Shown in pieces: positions 46,591 through 54,850 of a stretch of DNA of 64,000 nucleotides. The DNA comes from Bacterioplanoides sp965200585. GTDB taxonomy: Bacteria > Pseudomonadota > Gammaproteobacteria > Pseudomonadales > Oceanobacteraceae. The number at the start of each line of letters is the position of its first letter. Positions within the stretch are counted from its first letter, which is position 1. Under the pieces are notes generated by a model. It made no database searches and had not been told where the DNA came from. It saw nothing but the letters and a program-made list of their open reading frames with translations. Position numbers and translations under genes: made by a program. Location of the stretch: the NCBI RefSeq assembly GCF_965200585.1, contig NZ_OZ241361.1, one strand, 5' to 3'.

Positions 46591-49500
46591 CTATAAGCTG
46601 GCGGCAAGATCAGGCAGGGCGGTTAACTCATCCGAACTGGCGACAGCGTAGTCGATGCCAATGCTCTTCAGGATGTCCCACACATTGCTGTTACTGGAGT
46701 ATTCCGCGATGGTTTTCTTGGCCATAAAGTGAGTGATGTCCTGAATGGATTTCACCAGCGCGTAATCCGCTGAACTGGAGTGCAGATTGTCGATAAAGCT
46801 ATGATCAATCTTGATGTAATCCACCGGCAGGCTTTTCAGGTACTCGAACGACGACTGGCCGGTACCAAAATCTGACAATACAAACTGACAGCCAAGGCTG
46901 CGCATCTCGTGCATAAAGTCGGCTGCGTCATCAAGATCTTTGATGGCGGATGTTTCATTCAGCTCAAAGCAGATCTTATCAACCGGAATATCTTTCACCC
47001 GCGCTTGTTCAAAGATGTACGTCAGCAGCGCTTCGTCATTAATGGCATGGCCGGATAAACGCAGAATAAAGCGATCGACTTCGTCTGCTTTATCACGGTG
47101 TGCCGACAACCACTGAACCACCTGTTCCAGCATCCAGCGATCCAGCATGTACATGCGATTGTAATTCTCGGCAGCCTGCAGGTACTCCATCGGTGGAATA
47201 TGCTCGCCGTTTTCATCTTTGATGCTGACCAGAATTTCGTACTGTGTTTCATTCTGATGGCGCTCCTGAATGCCTTTAATGGGCACACACAACACCTTCA
47301 GCTGGTTGTTGGTCAGAGCCTGATTGAGTTTATTGCCCCAGGCCATAAATTCGTCCTGGCGCTGCTGGGAAGCATCATCAAACTGGTAACGGATAACGCG
47401 GCTGCCACCTTTTTCTTTGGCGACCAGGCAAGCGGCTTCGGCTTGTTCAATCAGATCAGCGGCATTCACCTGATCGTTGTTCATTTCTGCCAGACCAACA
47501 CTGATATGAATGCGGAATTTCTGATCGTCGCTGTCGATATCAAACTCTTCCACCCGCTGTTTCAGATCGCGGATAATGGCTTCTGCCTGTTCAATATCAG
47601 TGCGTCGCAGCAGCATGGCAAACTCGTTACTGCCAAGGCGGGCACAAAGGGTGTCGTTATCCTGATCATCAAGAATGGTTGCCAGACTTTGCAGACAGGC
47701 ATCGCCACCTTCCATACCATAGTTTTTATTGATGAGCTTGAACTGATCAATATCAATCATACAGAGTGTTGCTGCCGCTGAGCTGCGGGCATTTTGTTCA
47801 AACACTTCCTGCAGTTGATGCACAAAGTGCTGACGGTTCGATAAGCCGGTTAATGAATCAATATTGGCTTGTTCGGACAGGTCGCGGTAAATCTGTTGCA
47901 CCAGTTTATCAACGCTCTGATCAACGGCGGATTCTTCCTGCTCGTACAGGCGTTTGACCTGATTCTGGTCGAAGGCGATGGCCAGCTCTGCCAGCGTGAA
48001 GTCGATGACCTTCATACCACTGTGATTCACGCAGGCAAACTTGGAGTAGTCCGGAGCGATCCAGACGATCGAAACCGCCTGATCCTGACGGGTCAGTAAT
48101 AACCAGTCGCCCACTTGTAGGTTCTGAGCTTTGCGGGTGCCACGGCCTTCCGGTACTTCTTCTTCCTGTTCCGCCACAAAGGTTGGCAGATCAATGGTTT
48201 CACGCACCTGACCCTGGCTCAGATGTTCGGTGGCCGCTGACAGAATGTCATCATGCCATTTCTGATGCTGCGGCAGGCTGCCGTTCAGTTGGTCGAGTTC
48301 GTTTCGGGCCAGCTCCATCATTGGGCTAAAGCGGCCTAATAACTCTTCCCGGCCAGCGTTTTTAGCGGCAAACAGCGATAAGGTCTGACGATACAGTTTC
48401 ACCGCGCCGGTAAAACGTTTGCTGTCGGCCCCTTCACGCAGCAACAGCAGGCTGAGTAATTGTTTCCAGCCATCGTTCAGCCACTCAACCACGCAGTTGG
48501 GTAGGGTGCGGCCGGAACTGTCTTTACCAATCAGATGCTCGATCTTTTGCCGTGCCTGTTGCAGCTGGTGTTCACCTTCGGCGGCCTGGGCTACCCGGTC
48601 GGCATTCTGTTTGGCTTTGCGTTCGGCGTTGGAAACCAGACCCTGCAGACTTTCCAGCAGCTCATCCAGAGAGCTTTCATCGCCTTCCAGATTGGCAGCC
48701 AGTGGCTCAATCAGTTTGTTTAATTTATCACTCAGGCGAGCTTCACCATTGGTGGTCAGCTTGCCTAATTTCGCCAGTTGGTTCAGAACCAAACGGCCTG
48801 GGTGTTCCGGGTTAAACAGCAGACTGGCGTCTTTCATCATCAGGCGTAATAACGGCCAGCCCAGTCGTTCGATATGGGGTTTAACGAAGTCAGCTACCTG
48901 TTCGTTAGCAATCAGGTTCTGAGTGACCTGCTCAATGGTTTCAATCGCATCACGGGAGTCTGGCGGCAGGCTGTTTTCTTTTTCAGCCAGTGCTTGCTCA
49001 ACCTGCTCGCGGATGTTGGCTGGCATGTTGTCTTCCCGGGTCGCCAGATCCGACAGCACATTCTCGATGGTTTGTGGTGCCGCAACGGGCAGAGCAACCG
49101 CTTCGGCCTGTTGCAGTTGTTCAAACCGTTGATAACGCAATTGCAGTAATGACTGAATATTGGAATAGGCCTGGCGAGCTTCCTGCTGATGGCGCTGAAA
49201 ATTCTGCAGCGAGTTGGCCGATTGAGCATTAACGGCCATCGGTTGTGGCGGCTCGTTGGCCGCTTGTGCCATCAGGTTGTTGTCCGTCTCGGGTGCCGGT
49301 GCAGAAGAGTTCAGCTGCACCACCGGAGAAGGAGGATTGGGATTACTGCGACGGCGATAACGCATCGACATCGGGATATCAATTTGCTTGGAAATTTCCT
49401 GGTAACAGCTTTGCAGCCCCTGAAATGCGGCCTGTTCAAAGGTATCAAATGCCAGAGCACGTGCTTCCTGCGGCAGTTGCAGTTTTTCTAAGGCGTCACG

Positions 49501-50316
49501 AAAGGCATCGGTGACGGTATTGGGGCCAATCGGATTAAAACAGTCTTCGGTTTTGGCATCCGATAACGTATCCAGCAGTTGTCGTACTTCAAAGCTGACA
49601 TGACTCAGGCGAGATTGCAGGTGTGAGGCGGTTACCTTGGCTAACAGCCATTCTTCAAAATCATCCTGCTGCACCAGTGATAAATGACCACTGCTTTGTG
49701 TCTGGTTTTGTTGTTCCCGGTTTTCCCGTGGCTGACCCGCCAACCAGCGCTCCATCTGTTGTTGCAGCACTTGTTTGAAGACCTGCAAAAACTCCGGTGC
49801 ATGCTGTTTGGCCTGTTTTTCTAACTTAAGCCACGACTGTTGTTCGGTGGTGTTACGGGCCATATTGGCCTGATCGAAGGTGCTTTCCAGAAAGGTGGGT
49901 AGCCAGCTTTTCGGCAAACGATCAATGGTATTGCCGGCAATCGTCTGGAACACCTGTTGCAGCTGACTGCGTTTATCGCTGCTTAGCCCACCCTGGGCTT
50001 TATGAGATTGGTTAAACTCCTGCAGGCGCAGAAAGATTTTATCGTCGGGTTGATGAAATTTAACCCCGACTTCCTTGCTCTCCTGATGCATCCACAGCAC
50101 TTTAACTTCCAGCAATTCACTCTCAAGCTGAAGTTTCAGCTGTAGCGGCTGTTGTTTGTTCACATCGGTGGAGCCATGGGGCCATGCCAGTTTCATCCCA
50201 GTGTGTGAATAATCCGTGACCGTGCAGTCATGCCAGGACTGATCAGTCAGTTGCAGCTGGGCAACAAATTCACTGTTAAAACGGGGATGTTCACGGTGTT
50301 CGGCAGTCATAATCAT
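46591..50316 (-). CDS. PilZ-DUF1631-GGDEF-EAL protein with degenerate GGDEF and EAL motifs
   Basis: A 1241-residue cytoplasmic protein. Residues 1-100 are a PilZ domain with RxxxR (R8-R12) and DYSHTG (DxSxxG), so c-di-GMP binding looks possible. About 120-770 is the helical DUF1631 region, including a Q- and E-rich stretch. A GGDEF domain follows (about 815-985) whose signature is GSNEF, and then an EAL domain (about 1005-1241) with EIL for EAL and LSDFGTGQSS for the usual DDFGTG. Both enzymatic domains therefore look inactive, as in FimX/LapD-type effectors. A start at the second Met (50310) fits the GGA site better. Confidence 0.85.
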   Translation of the reverse strand: MIMTAEHREHPRFNSEFVAQLQLTDQSWHDCTVTDYSHTGMKLAWPHGSTDVNKQQPLQLKLQLESELLEVKVLWMHQESKEVGVKFHQPDDKIFLRLQEFNQSHKAQGGLSSDKRSQLQQVFQTIAGNTIDRLPKSWLPTFLESTFDQANMARNTTEQQSWLKLEKQAKQHAPEFLQVFKQVLQQQMERWLAGQPRENREQQNQTQSSGHLSLVQQDDFEEWLLAKVTASHLQSRLSHVSFEVRQLLDTLSDAKTEDCFNPIGPNTVTDAFRDALEKLQLPQEARALAFDTFEQAAFQGLQSCYQEISKQIDIPMSMRYRRRSNPNPPSPVVQLNSSAPAPETDNNLMAQAANEPPQPMAVNAQSANSLQNFQRHQQEARQAYSNIQSLLQLRYQRFEQLQQAEAVALPVAAPQTIENVLSDLATREDNMPANIREQVEQALAEKENSLPPDSRDAIETIEQVTQNLIANEQVADFVKPHIERLGWPLLRLMMKDASLLFNPEHPGRLVLNQLAKLGKLTTNGEARLSDKLNKLIEPLAANLEGDESSLDELLESLQGLVSNAERKAKQNADRVAQAAEGEHQLQQARQKIEHLIGKDSSGRTLPNCVVEWLNDGWKQLLSLLLLREGADSKRFTGAVKLYRQTLSLFAAKNAGREELLGRFSPMMELARNELDQLNGSLPQHQKWHDDILSAATEHLSQGQVRETIDLPTFVAEQEEEVPEGRGTRKAQNLQVGDWLLLTRQDQAVSIVWIAPDYSKFACVNHSGMKVIDFTLAELAIAFDQNQVKRLYEQEESAVDQSVDKLVQQIYRDLSEQANIDSLTGLSNRQHFVHQLQEVFEQNARSSAAATLCMIDIDQFKLINKNYGMEGGDACLQSLATILDDQDNDTLCARLGSNEFAMLLRRTDIEQAEAIIRDLKQRVEEFDIDSDDQKFRIHISVGLAEMNNDQVNAADLIEQAEAACLVAKEKGGSRVIRYQFDDASQQRQDEFMAWGNKLNQALTNNQLKVLCVPIKGIQERHQNETQYEILVSIKDENGEHIPPMEYLQAAENYNRMYMLDRWMLEQVVQWLSAHRDKADEVDRFILRLSGHAINDEALLTYIFEQARVKDIPVDKICFELNETSAIKDLDDAADFMHEMRSLGCQFVLSDFGTGQSSFEYLKSLPVDYIKIDHSFIDNLHSSSADYALVKSIQDITHFMAKKTIAEYSSNSNVWDILKSIGIDYAVASSDELTALPDLAASL

Positions 50317-50721
50317 TCCATTCTGATCACGGGGGAGGGAATTACCTCATACCTGACCTTGAGTATAGAAAAGCGGTGTTAATGTGCTTCTTTTAAAGGT
50401 CACCGGTGCCCGGTTAGTCCTGTAGTTTTTTAAAGAGGCTCGAAAAAGCGCACTTTACGGTAACTAATAAGTTGTTTGTTATTAAAACAACGTAAAATAT
50501 AAAGGCTATTTATATTCTATTTTACTGTATTCCAAACTGGCTATAACAGATGTCCCGTTTTTTACAAAGAGACGGTTATTTGGGATATGTATTAAGTAGT
50601 ATGTAATGACGTTATCAGTCTATATCTAAAGCCATGACTTTGCCGGTTTTGCTTCCCCTGTTTTTTTCAGGGGTATTCACTATTATTAGCGCTATCTATC
50701 AAACATTGTGCAGAGCATCGT
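50317..50721. other. AT-rich divergent spacer (405 bases)
   Basis: The spacer separates the divergent PilZ-GGDEF-EAL and channel genes. It holds GTTGTTT paired with AAAACAAC near 50471-50491 and CCCCTG-T7-CAGGGG at 50655-50673. AT-rich TATA-like sequences at 50495-50520 and 50618-50632 could be promoter elements, but none has a convincing -35/-10 pair. I see no gene in it. Confidence 0.5.
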
Positions 50722-51573
50722 ATGGCATCGCCACTTCCCAATATTATTGGCCTGTCCGGGGTCGGCCCCTATGAGAATTCACGTGCGATCAAACTCGGTC
50801 GTGCTTTTGAATGGCCCATGATTATTGTGGCGATGTGGATTGTTTTTGAGTGGTACCTGCAATCCAAAGCCGAGCGGCCAATTGCTGTTACGGCCTTTAC
50901 CGACTGGTTTATCTGGGGCTTTTTCCTGCTGGAGACGCTGGTATTAACCCTGGTGGTGGATAATAAAAAACGCTACCTCATTAATAACTGGGCCAATATT
51001 GTCATCATTGTCGCGGGATTACCGATCGTCTGGGAAACCCTGCCAAATGCCGGTGGGCTGAGGGTATTACGGCTGCTGGCTATTTTTATTGTGCTGGTGA
51101 ATACCTCGGGCACGTTCCGCAAAATTATGGCGCGTAACCATCTGGGGCCAACTCTGGCGGTCAGCTTTGTCATCATGGTATTGGCCGGCACTATGATGGC
51201 GGCAATTGATCCGAATGTAGAAACCCCGCTGGATGGCATCTGGTGGGCCTGGGTGACGGTCACGACCGTGGGCTACGGCGATATTGTGCCGGGCAGCACC
51301 GCCGGGCGTTTCTTTGGTTCGTTTCTGATTCTGATGGGGATTGGTTTGTTCGCCATGTTAACGGCCAGCTTTTCGTCATTTTTTATGCAGCAGGACGAAA
51401 AAGACGCCATTCGAGAGGAAAAAAACAACACCCGGCGTCTGGCTGAGATGGCAGATCGGATTGAGTTGATGGAGACCAAGCTGGATCGTTTATTAGCGCT
51501 CTCTGAAGCGGCGCAGCAACAGAATTCCTCTGCGTCATCAGCAGTAAAGAAAACCGATGCAGGCGGTGACTAA
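50722..51573 (+). CDS. Potassium-channel-like ion transporter
   Basis: A 283-residue membrane protein with the selectivity filter TVTTVGYGDIVPGS, a six-helix channel layout and a charged C-terminal coiled coil (RRLAEMADRIELMETKLDRLLALSE). The helix equivalent to the S4 voltage sensor has only two Arg residues (GGLRVLRLLAIFIVL), so voltage gating is doubtful. It likely mediates K+ flux across the inner membrane. It has no evident operon partner. Confidence 0.88.
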   Translation: MASPLPNIIGLSGVGPYENSRAIKLGRAFEWPMIIVAMWIVFEWYLQSKAERPIAVTAFTDWFIWGFFLLETLVLTLVVDNKKRYLINNWANIVIIVAGLPIVWETLPNAGGLRVLRLLAIFIVLVNTSGTFRKIMARNHLGPTLAVSFVIMVLAGTMMAAIDPNVETPLDGIWWAWVTVTTVGYGDIVPGSTAGRFFGSFLILMGIGLFAMLTASFSSFFMQQDEKDAIREEKNNTRRLAEMADRIELMETKLDRLLALSEAAQQQNSSASSAVKKTDAGGD

Positions 51574-51622
51574 ACCGCCTGTTTCTTAATTTCAGGGATG
51601 TTTACCAGCTCTGTGCGTGAGG

Positions 51623-51970
51623 TCAGCCATGCTGCTCCTGCTCTTGTTGTTCGGCACAGCGAATACACAGTTCGGCATAAGGAACCGCGGCTAAGCGCAG
51701 TTCATCAATCGCGTCGCCACATTCGTGGCACTCGCCGTACTCGCCCTGTTCCAGACGTTGTAAGGCTTTATCGATCAACTCAACTTCATGGCGGGCTTCT
51801 TCGCCAATGGCGCTGAGCACATCGTCATTTTCACGTTCGACTGCCTGTTCAGCAAAATCCGCTGACAAAGGCTCATCCCGATGGCTGGCATCCCGTTCGA
51901 CCTTTTCGGCACGTTTCAGCAGTAATTGTTTACGCTCGGCGAGTTCGTGTTGAATGGCTTCTTTGTTCAT
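51623..51970 (-). CDS. TraR/DksA-family zinc finger protein
   Basis: A 115-residue protein with an N-terminal helical region and a C-terminal four-Cys finger, CHECGDAIDELRLAAVPYAE followed by CIRC. It is shorter than DksA (151) and lacks the full acidic tip with DxxDxA, so it is a paralogue that may not act like DksA. Proteins of this class bind the RNA polymerase secondary channel. AAGGGA precedes the start on the minus strand. Confidence 0.87.
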   Translation of the reverse strand: MNKEAIQHELAERKQLLLKRAEKVERDASHRDEPLSADFAEQAVERENDDVLSAIGEEARHEVELIDKALQRLEQGEYGECHECGDAIDELRLAAVPYAELCIRCAEQQEQEQHG

Positions 51971-52099
51971 CGCAATGTCCCTTCGTGTGTCTTTTCACTG
52001 AGCTTAGAACAGCAAGAATTGCCCGCTCTTGATTTGCATCAGTGGCCTGAGTAATAAATCACTTAGTCTGAAAAACGCTTTTTCAGTAAGGAATGAGTG

Positions 52100-52603
52100 A
52101 TGGCTGAGAGTTATTTTTTATCAGATCCGTATCGTGCGCTAGGTCAGGAGATGTCGTTTATCCAGCGACTGGAGCACTTGTATCGTGTGCTGCGCGAACA
52201 GCTCGAAGGAATTGACCGTTTTGCCCTGGCACGCTACAACCCGGATGACCAAAGTGTGTCGGCGTTTATGTATGAGAGCGAGAGTGGGGTGCCGTTTGAA
52301 GAGTACTGTCGGCCGCTGAATCAGGTGCCTTCGCTGCAGCAGATCGCCAACGATCACACGATCCGGGTGGTGGATGATATGCGCGTGTTTCGTCAGGGCG
52401 ATCATATCAGCGCCCATGCTGACGCCTTATTGGCCGTTGGCCTGCGCTCCAGCTTTACCATGCCCTTGTATCATCAGGACAGATTGCTGGGGTTTTTATT
52501 TCTGAACTCCAAACGCACCGGGTATTTTGCCCCGCAGCTGTTAGCGCATTGTAACGTCTGGGGGCATCTGGTTAGCCAGTTTGTGGCTCAGGAATTTGTC
52601 TGA
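52100..52603 (+). CDS. Stand-alone GAF-domain protein
   Basis: A 167-residue cytoplasmic protein that consists of a single GAF domain (RVLREQLEGIDRFALARYNP ... SSFTMPLYHQDRLLGFLFLN) with no output domain. The ligand is unknown. I use ATG 52100; GTG one codon upstream is also possible. It is not clearly in an operon. Confidence 0.75.
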   Translation: MAESYFLSDPYRALGQEMSFIQRLEHLYRVLREQLEGIDRFALARYNPDDQSVSAFMYESESGVPFEEYCRPLNQVPSLQQIANDHTIRVVDDMRVFRQGDHISAHADALLAVGLRSSFTMPLYHQDRLLGFLFLNSKRTGYFAPQLLAHCNVWGHLVSQFVAQEFV

Positions 52604-52641
52604 TCAGTAGCTCGGCTAAACTGTCACTAGCCGGGTCTGGC

Positions 52642-53064
52642 TTAGTCGCCGGGCAACAGCTCCAGTGCTAATTTCAGGAAATCCTGCGAGGTGATAATAC
52701 CAATCAGTTGCTGCTCATCATCCACCACCAGTAGACAACCTTGCTTCATGCTGTGCAGCATATCACCGGCTTCGCGCAGTGGCGTGTCGGCTTTGACCGT
52801 GGTTAGTGTGGTCTTCATACAATCCGTCAGGGCCGTTTGCGCCAGATAGTTCGCCAGCTGGTGGGCGCCAAATTTATCGGTAATGCGAAACGCCTCAGCC
52901 AGAAATTCTTTCTGAGTAATCAGTCCCATCAGCTTGTTATGCTCATCCGTCACCGGAATATGGCGGATTTGTCGTTGTGCCATAATGTTTTCAGCATCCT
53001 TCAGGTTGGACGCTGGTGACAGTGTTAGCAGGTTGCGCACCATAATGTCGGCGACCTGTTTCAT
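52642..53064 (-). CDS. CBS-domain pair protein
   Basis: A 140-residue protein made of two CBS domains: MKQVADIMVRNLLTLSP with RQIRHIPVTDEHNKLMGLIT, then CMKTTLTTVKADTPLREAGD with LLVVDDEQQLIGIIT. CBS pairs bind adenosine nucleotides and act as energy sensors. The start ATG 53064 is chosen over the upstream GTG because AAGGGG lies five bases before it. The partner is not known. Confidence 0.85.
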   Translation of the reverse strand: MKQVADIMVRNLLTLSPASNLKDAENIMAQRQIRHIPVTDEHNKLMGLITQKEFLAEAFRITDKFGAHQLANYLAQTALTDCMKTTLTTVKADTPLREAGDMLHSMKQGCLLVVDDEQQLIGIITSQDFLKLALELLPGD

Positions 53065-53173
53065 AACCACCCCTTCAATAACTTTTCATAAAAACAATAT
53101 CCTTTCAGTAAAGCAGGAATTTGCCTGAGTGCTATGCTGAAATGCAGGTTATATCGGATTTTGGAAAGGTCCT

Positions 53174-53446
53174 ATGAGCATCAATAACAACATTCGCAAT
53201 TATTATGAGCAGCTGGTGGCAGAAGAAATCCTGGCGCGCCTGCCCGGTAACCAGGATTCAGGCTCTCTGGCGGATATCGCCTGTGTCGCGCTGAACCATT
53301 TGCCACCGCGCTATATTCGTCACGAAGTGGATATGGCGTTTTATATGTCACCGGATGAGCTGCACGATATCCATAAACGGGTTAAGCAGGCGGTGAGTGA
53401 TGCGATTGAATTTATTGCCTCACACCGTCGTGAGGATGCCGAATAG
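53174..53446 (+). CDS. ComFB-family (late competence) protein
   Basis: A 90-residue protein (NIRNYYEQLVAEEILARLPG, then DIACVALNHLPPRYIRHEVD) that belongs to the ComFB family (PF10719). ComFB is named from the Bacillus competence operon. In cyanobacteria and Bacillus, family members have been reported to bind cyclic di-nucleotides. Here it is a single gene, 105 bases upstream of hemE, with GGAAAGG before its ATG. Its role in this organism is unknown. Confidence 0.82.
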   Translation: MSINNNIRNYYEQLVAEEILARLPGNQDSGSLADIACVALNHLPPRYIRHEVDMAFYMSPDELHDIHKRVKQAVSDAIEFIASHRREDAE

Positions 53447-53477
53447 ATGATTCAGGCCCGTGCGGGTATGCCGCAAA

Positions 53478-53527
53478 TTGCCCGGTGTCAGGCTTTTTAA
53501 CGATGTTTTTGTTATCATGCCGGGCAA
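53478..53527 (+). promoter_or_regulatory. Inverted repeat in the hemE upstream region
   Basis: TTGCCCGG (53478-53485) and CCGGGCAA (53520-53527) form an inverted repeat around a 34-base AT-rich stretch ending in TATCAT, a possible -10. It sits 25 bases before hemE. The function is unknown. Confidence 0.35.
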
Positions 53528-53551
53528 ATTTTCACTGGTTAATGGAATCTC

Positions 53552-54616
53552 ATGTCTGAGTTAAAAAATGATCGCTTTCTGAAGGCGCTGTTGCGTCAGC
53601 CGGTTGACCGTACCCCAATCTGGATGATGCGCCAGGCGGGCCGTTATCTGCCGGAATACAAGGCCACCCGGGCTCAGGCAGGTGACTTTATGTCGCTGTG
53701 TAAAAACCACGATCTGGCCTGTGAAGTCACGATTCAGCCGCTGGAGCGTTTCCCGCTGGATGCCGCGATTCTGTTCTCCGATATTCTGACCATTCCTGAT
53801 GCCATGGGATTGGGTCTGTATTTTGAGACCGGTGAAGGCCCACGCTTTAAAAAGATTATCCGTACCGAAGCCGACGTTCAGAGCCTGAATGTGGTGAACA
53901 CCCAGGCAGATCTGGATTATGTGTTAAAAGCCGTCAGCACCATTCGTTCAGAGTTGAATGGCCGTGTACCTCTGATTGGTTTCTCCGGCAGCCCATGGAC
54001 GCTGGCCACTTATATGGTTGAAGGTGGTTCGTCCAAAGATTTCCGTCATGTTAAAGCCATGATGTATGACACGCCGGAAGTGATGCACCAGCTGCTGGAT
54101 ACCCTGGCGAAGTCGGTTATCGATTACCTGAATGCCCAGATTGAAGCCGGTGCTCAGGCGGTACAGGTGTTTGATACCTGGGGTGGCAGCCTGAGTGATG
54201 TGTGTTACCGCGAGTTCTCGCTGAAGTATATGCAGCAGATTGTAGCCGGGCTGAAACGCGAACATAACGGTCAGAAGATTCCGGTGATTCTGTTCACTAA
54301 AGGTGGTGGTCAGTGGTTAGAAGCCATGGCTGATACCGGTGCCGATGCGCTGGGTCTCGACTGGACGACCGATATTGGTAACGCTCGTGGCCGGGTTGGC
54401 GACCGTGTGGCGCTGCAGGGCAATATGGACCCATCGGTGTTGTACGCTTCTCCGGCAACCATTCGTGCGGAAGTGAAACGTATCCTCGACAGTTACGGTA
54501 AAGGCTCTGGTCAGGTATTTAATCTGGGCCATGGCATTCATCAGTTTGTCGATCCGGAGCACGCCAAAGCCTTTGTTGAGGCCGTGGTTGAGTTAAGCCC
54601 CGAGTATCATCAGTAA
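53552..54616 (+). CDS. hemE: Uroporphyrinogen decarboxylase HemE
   Basis: HemE (354 residues) decarboxylates the four acetate side chains of uroporphyrinogen III to give coproporphyrinogen III in heme synthesis. The N-terminal RTPIWMMRQAGRYLPEY and the second signature GFSGSPWTLATYMVEGG are exact for the family, and GQWLEAMADTGADALGLDW forms part of the active-site pocket. It is monocistronic with its own terminator. Confidence 0.97.
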   Translation: MSELKNDRFLKALLRQPVDRTPIWMMRQAGRYLPEYKATRAQAGDFMSLCKNHDLACEVTIQPLERFPLDAAILFSDILTIPDAMGLGLYFETGEGPRFKKIIRTEADVQSLNVVNTQADLDYVLKAVSTIRSELNGRVPLIGFSGSPWTLATYMVEGGSSKDFRHVKAMMYDTPEVMHQLLDTLAKSVIDYLNAQIEAGAQAVQVFDTWGGSLSDVCYREFSLKYMQQIVAGLKREHNGQKIPVILFTKGGGQWLEAMADTGADALGLDWTTDIGNARGRVGDRVALQGNMDPSVLYASPATIRAEVKRILDSYGKGSGQVFNLGHGIHQFVDPEHAKAFVEAVVELSPEYHQ

Positions 54617-54620
54617 CATC

Positions 54621-54648
54621 AAAAACGGCGTCTCTGGACGCCGTTTTT
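54621..54648 (+). terminator. hemE terminator
   Basis: AAAACGGCGTC (54622-54632) pairs perfectly with GACGCCGTTTT (54637-54647) over a TCTG loop. A U-tract is part of the stem end. A further repeat ACCTAT-ATCA-ATAGGT lies downstream at 54674-54689. Confidence 0.92.
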
Positions 54649-54850
54649 ATTGCTGCAACAGCAGTAAAAACACACCTATATCAATAGGTAATGTGTTGTT
54701 TTAACAGACATTTTTAAGCGCTTTGTCTGACAATTCTTTTCACTGAACAGAGCTGTCATATGGGGCTTGGCCGGGGTTCGTGCTATCTTTCATGCACTTC
54801 AACTCCGAAAACCGGATGACCGTTTCTCCAGGAATGAGGCGACCCTAAAT

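Noticed and set aside
51598..51816. Plus-strand 72-codon frame after the channel gene
   Set aside because: It lies antisense to the DksA/TraR-like gene, which has a clear four-Cys finger.
54767..54850. N-terminal extension of MrpA by 28 residues
   Set aside because: The extension is polar with no membrane-protein character, whereas the ATG at 54851 opens MTLLWIPLLPLFG as in other MrpA proteins.
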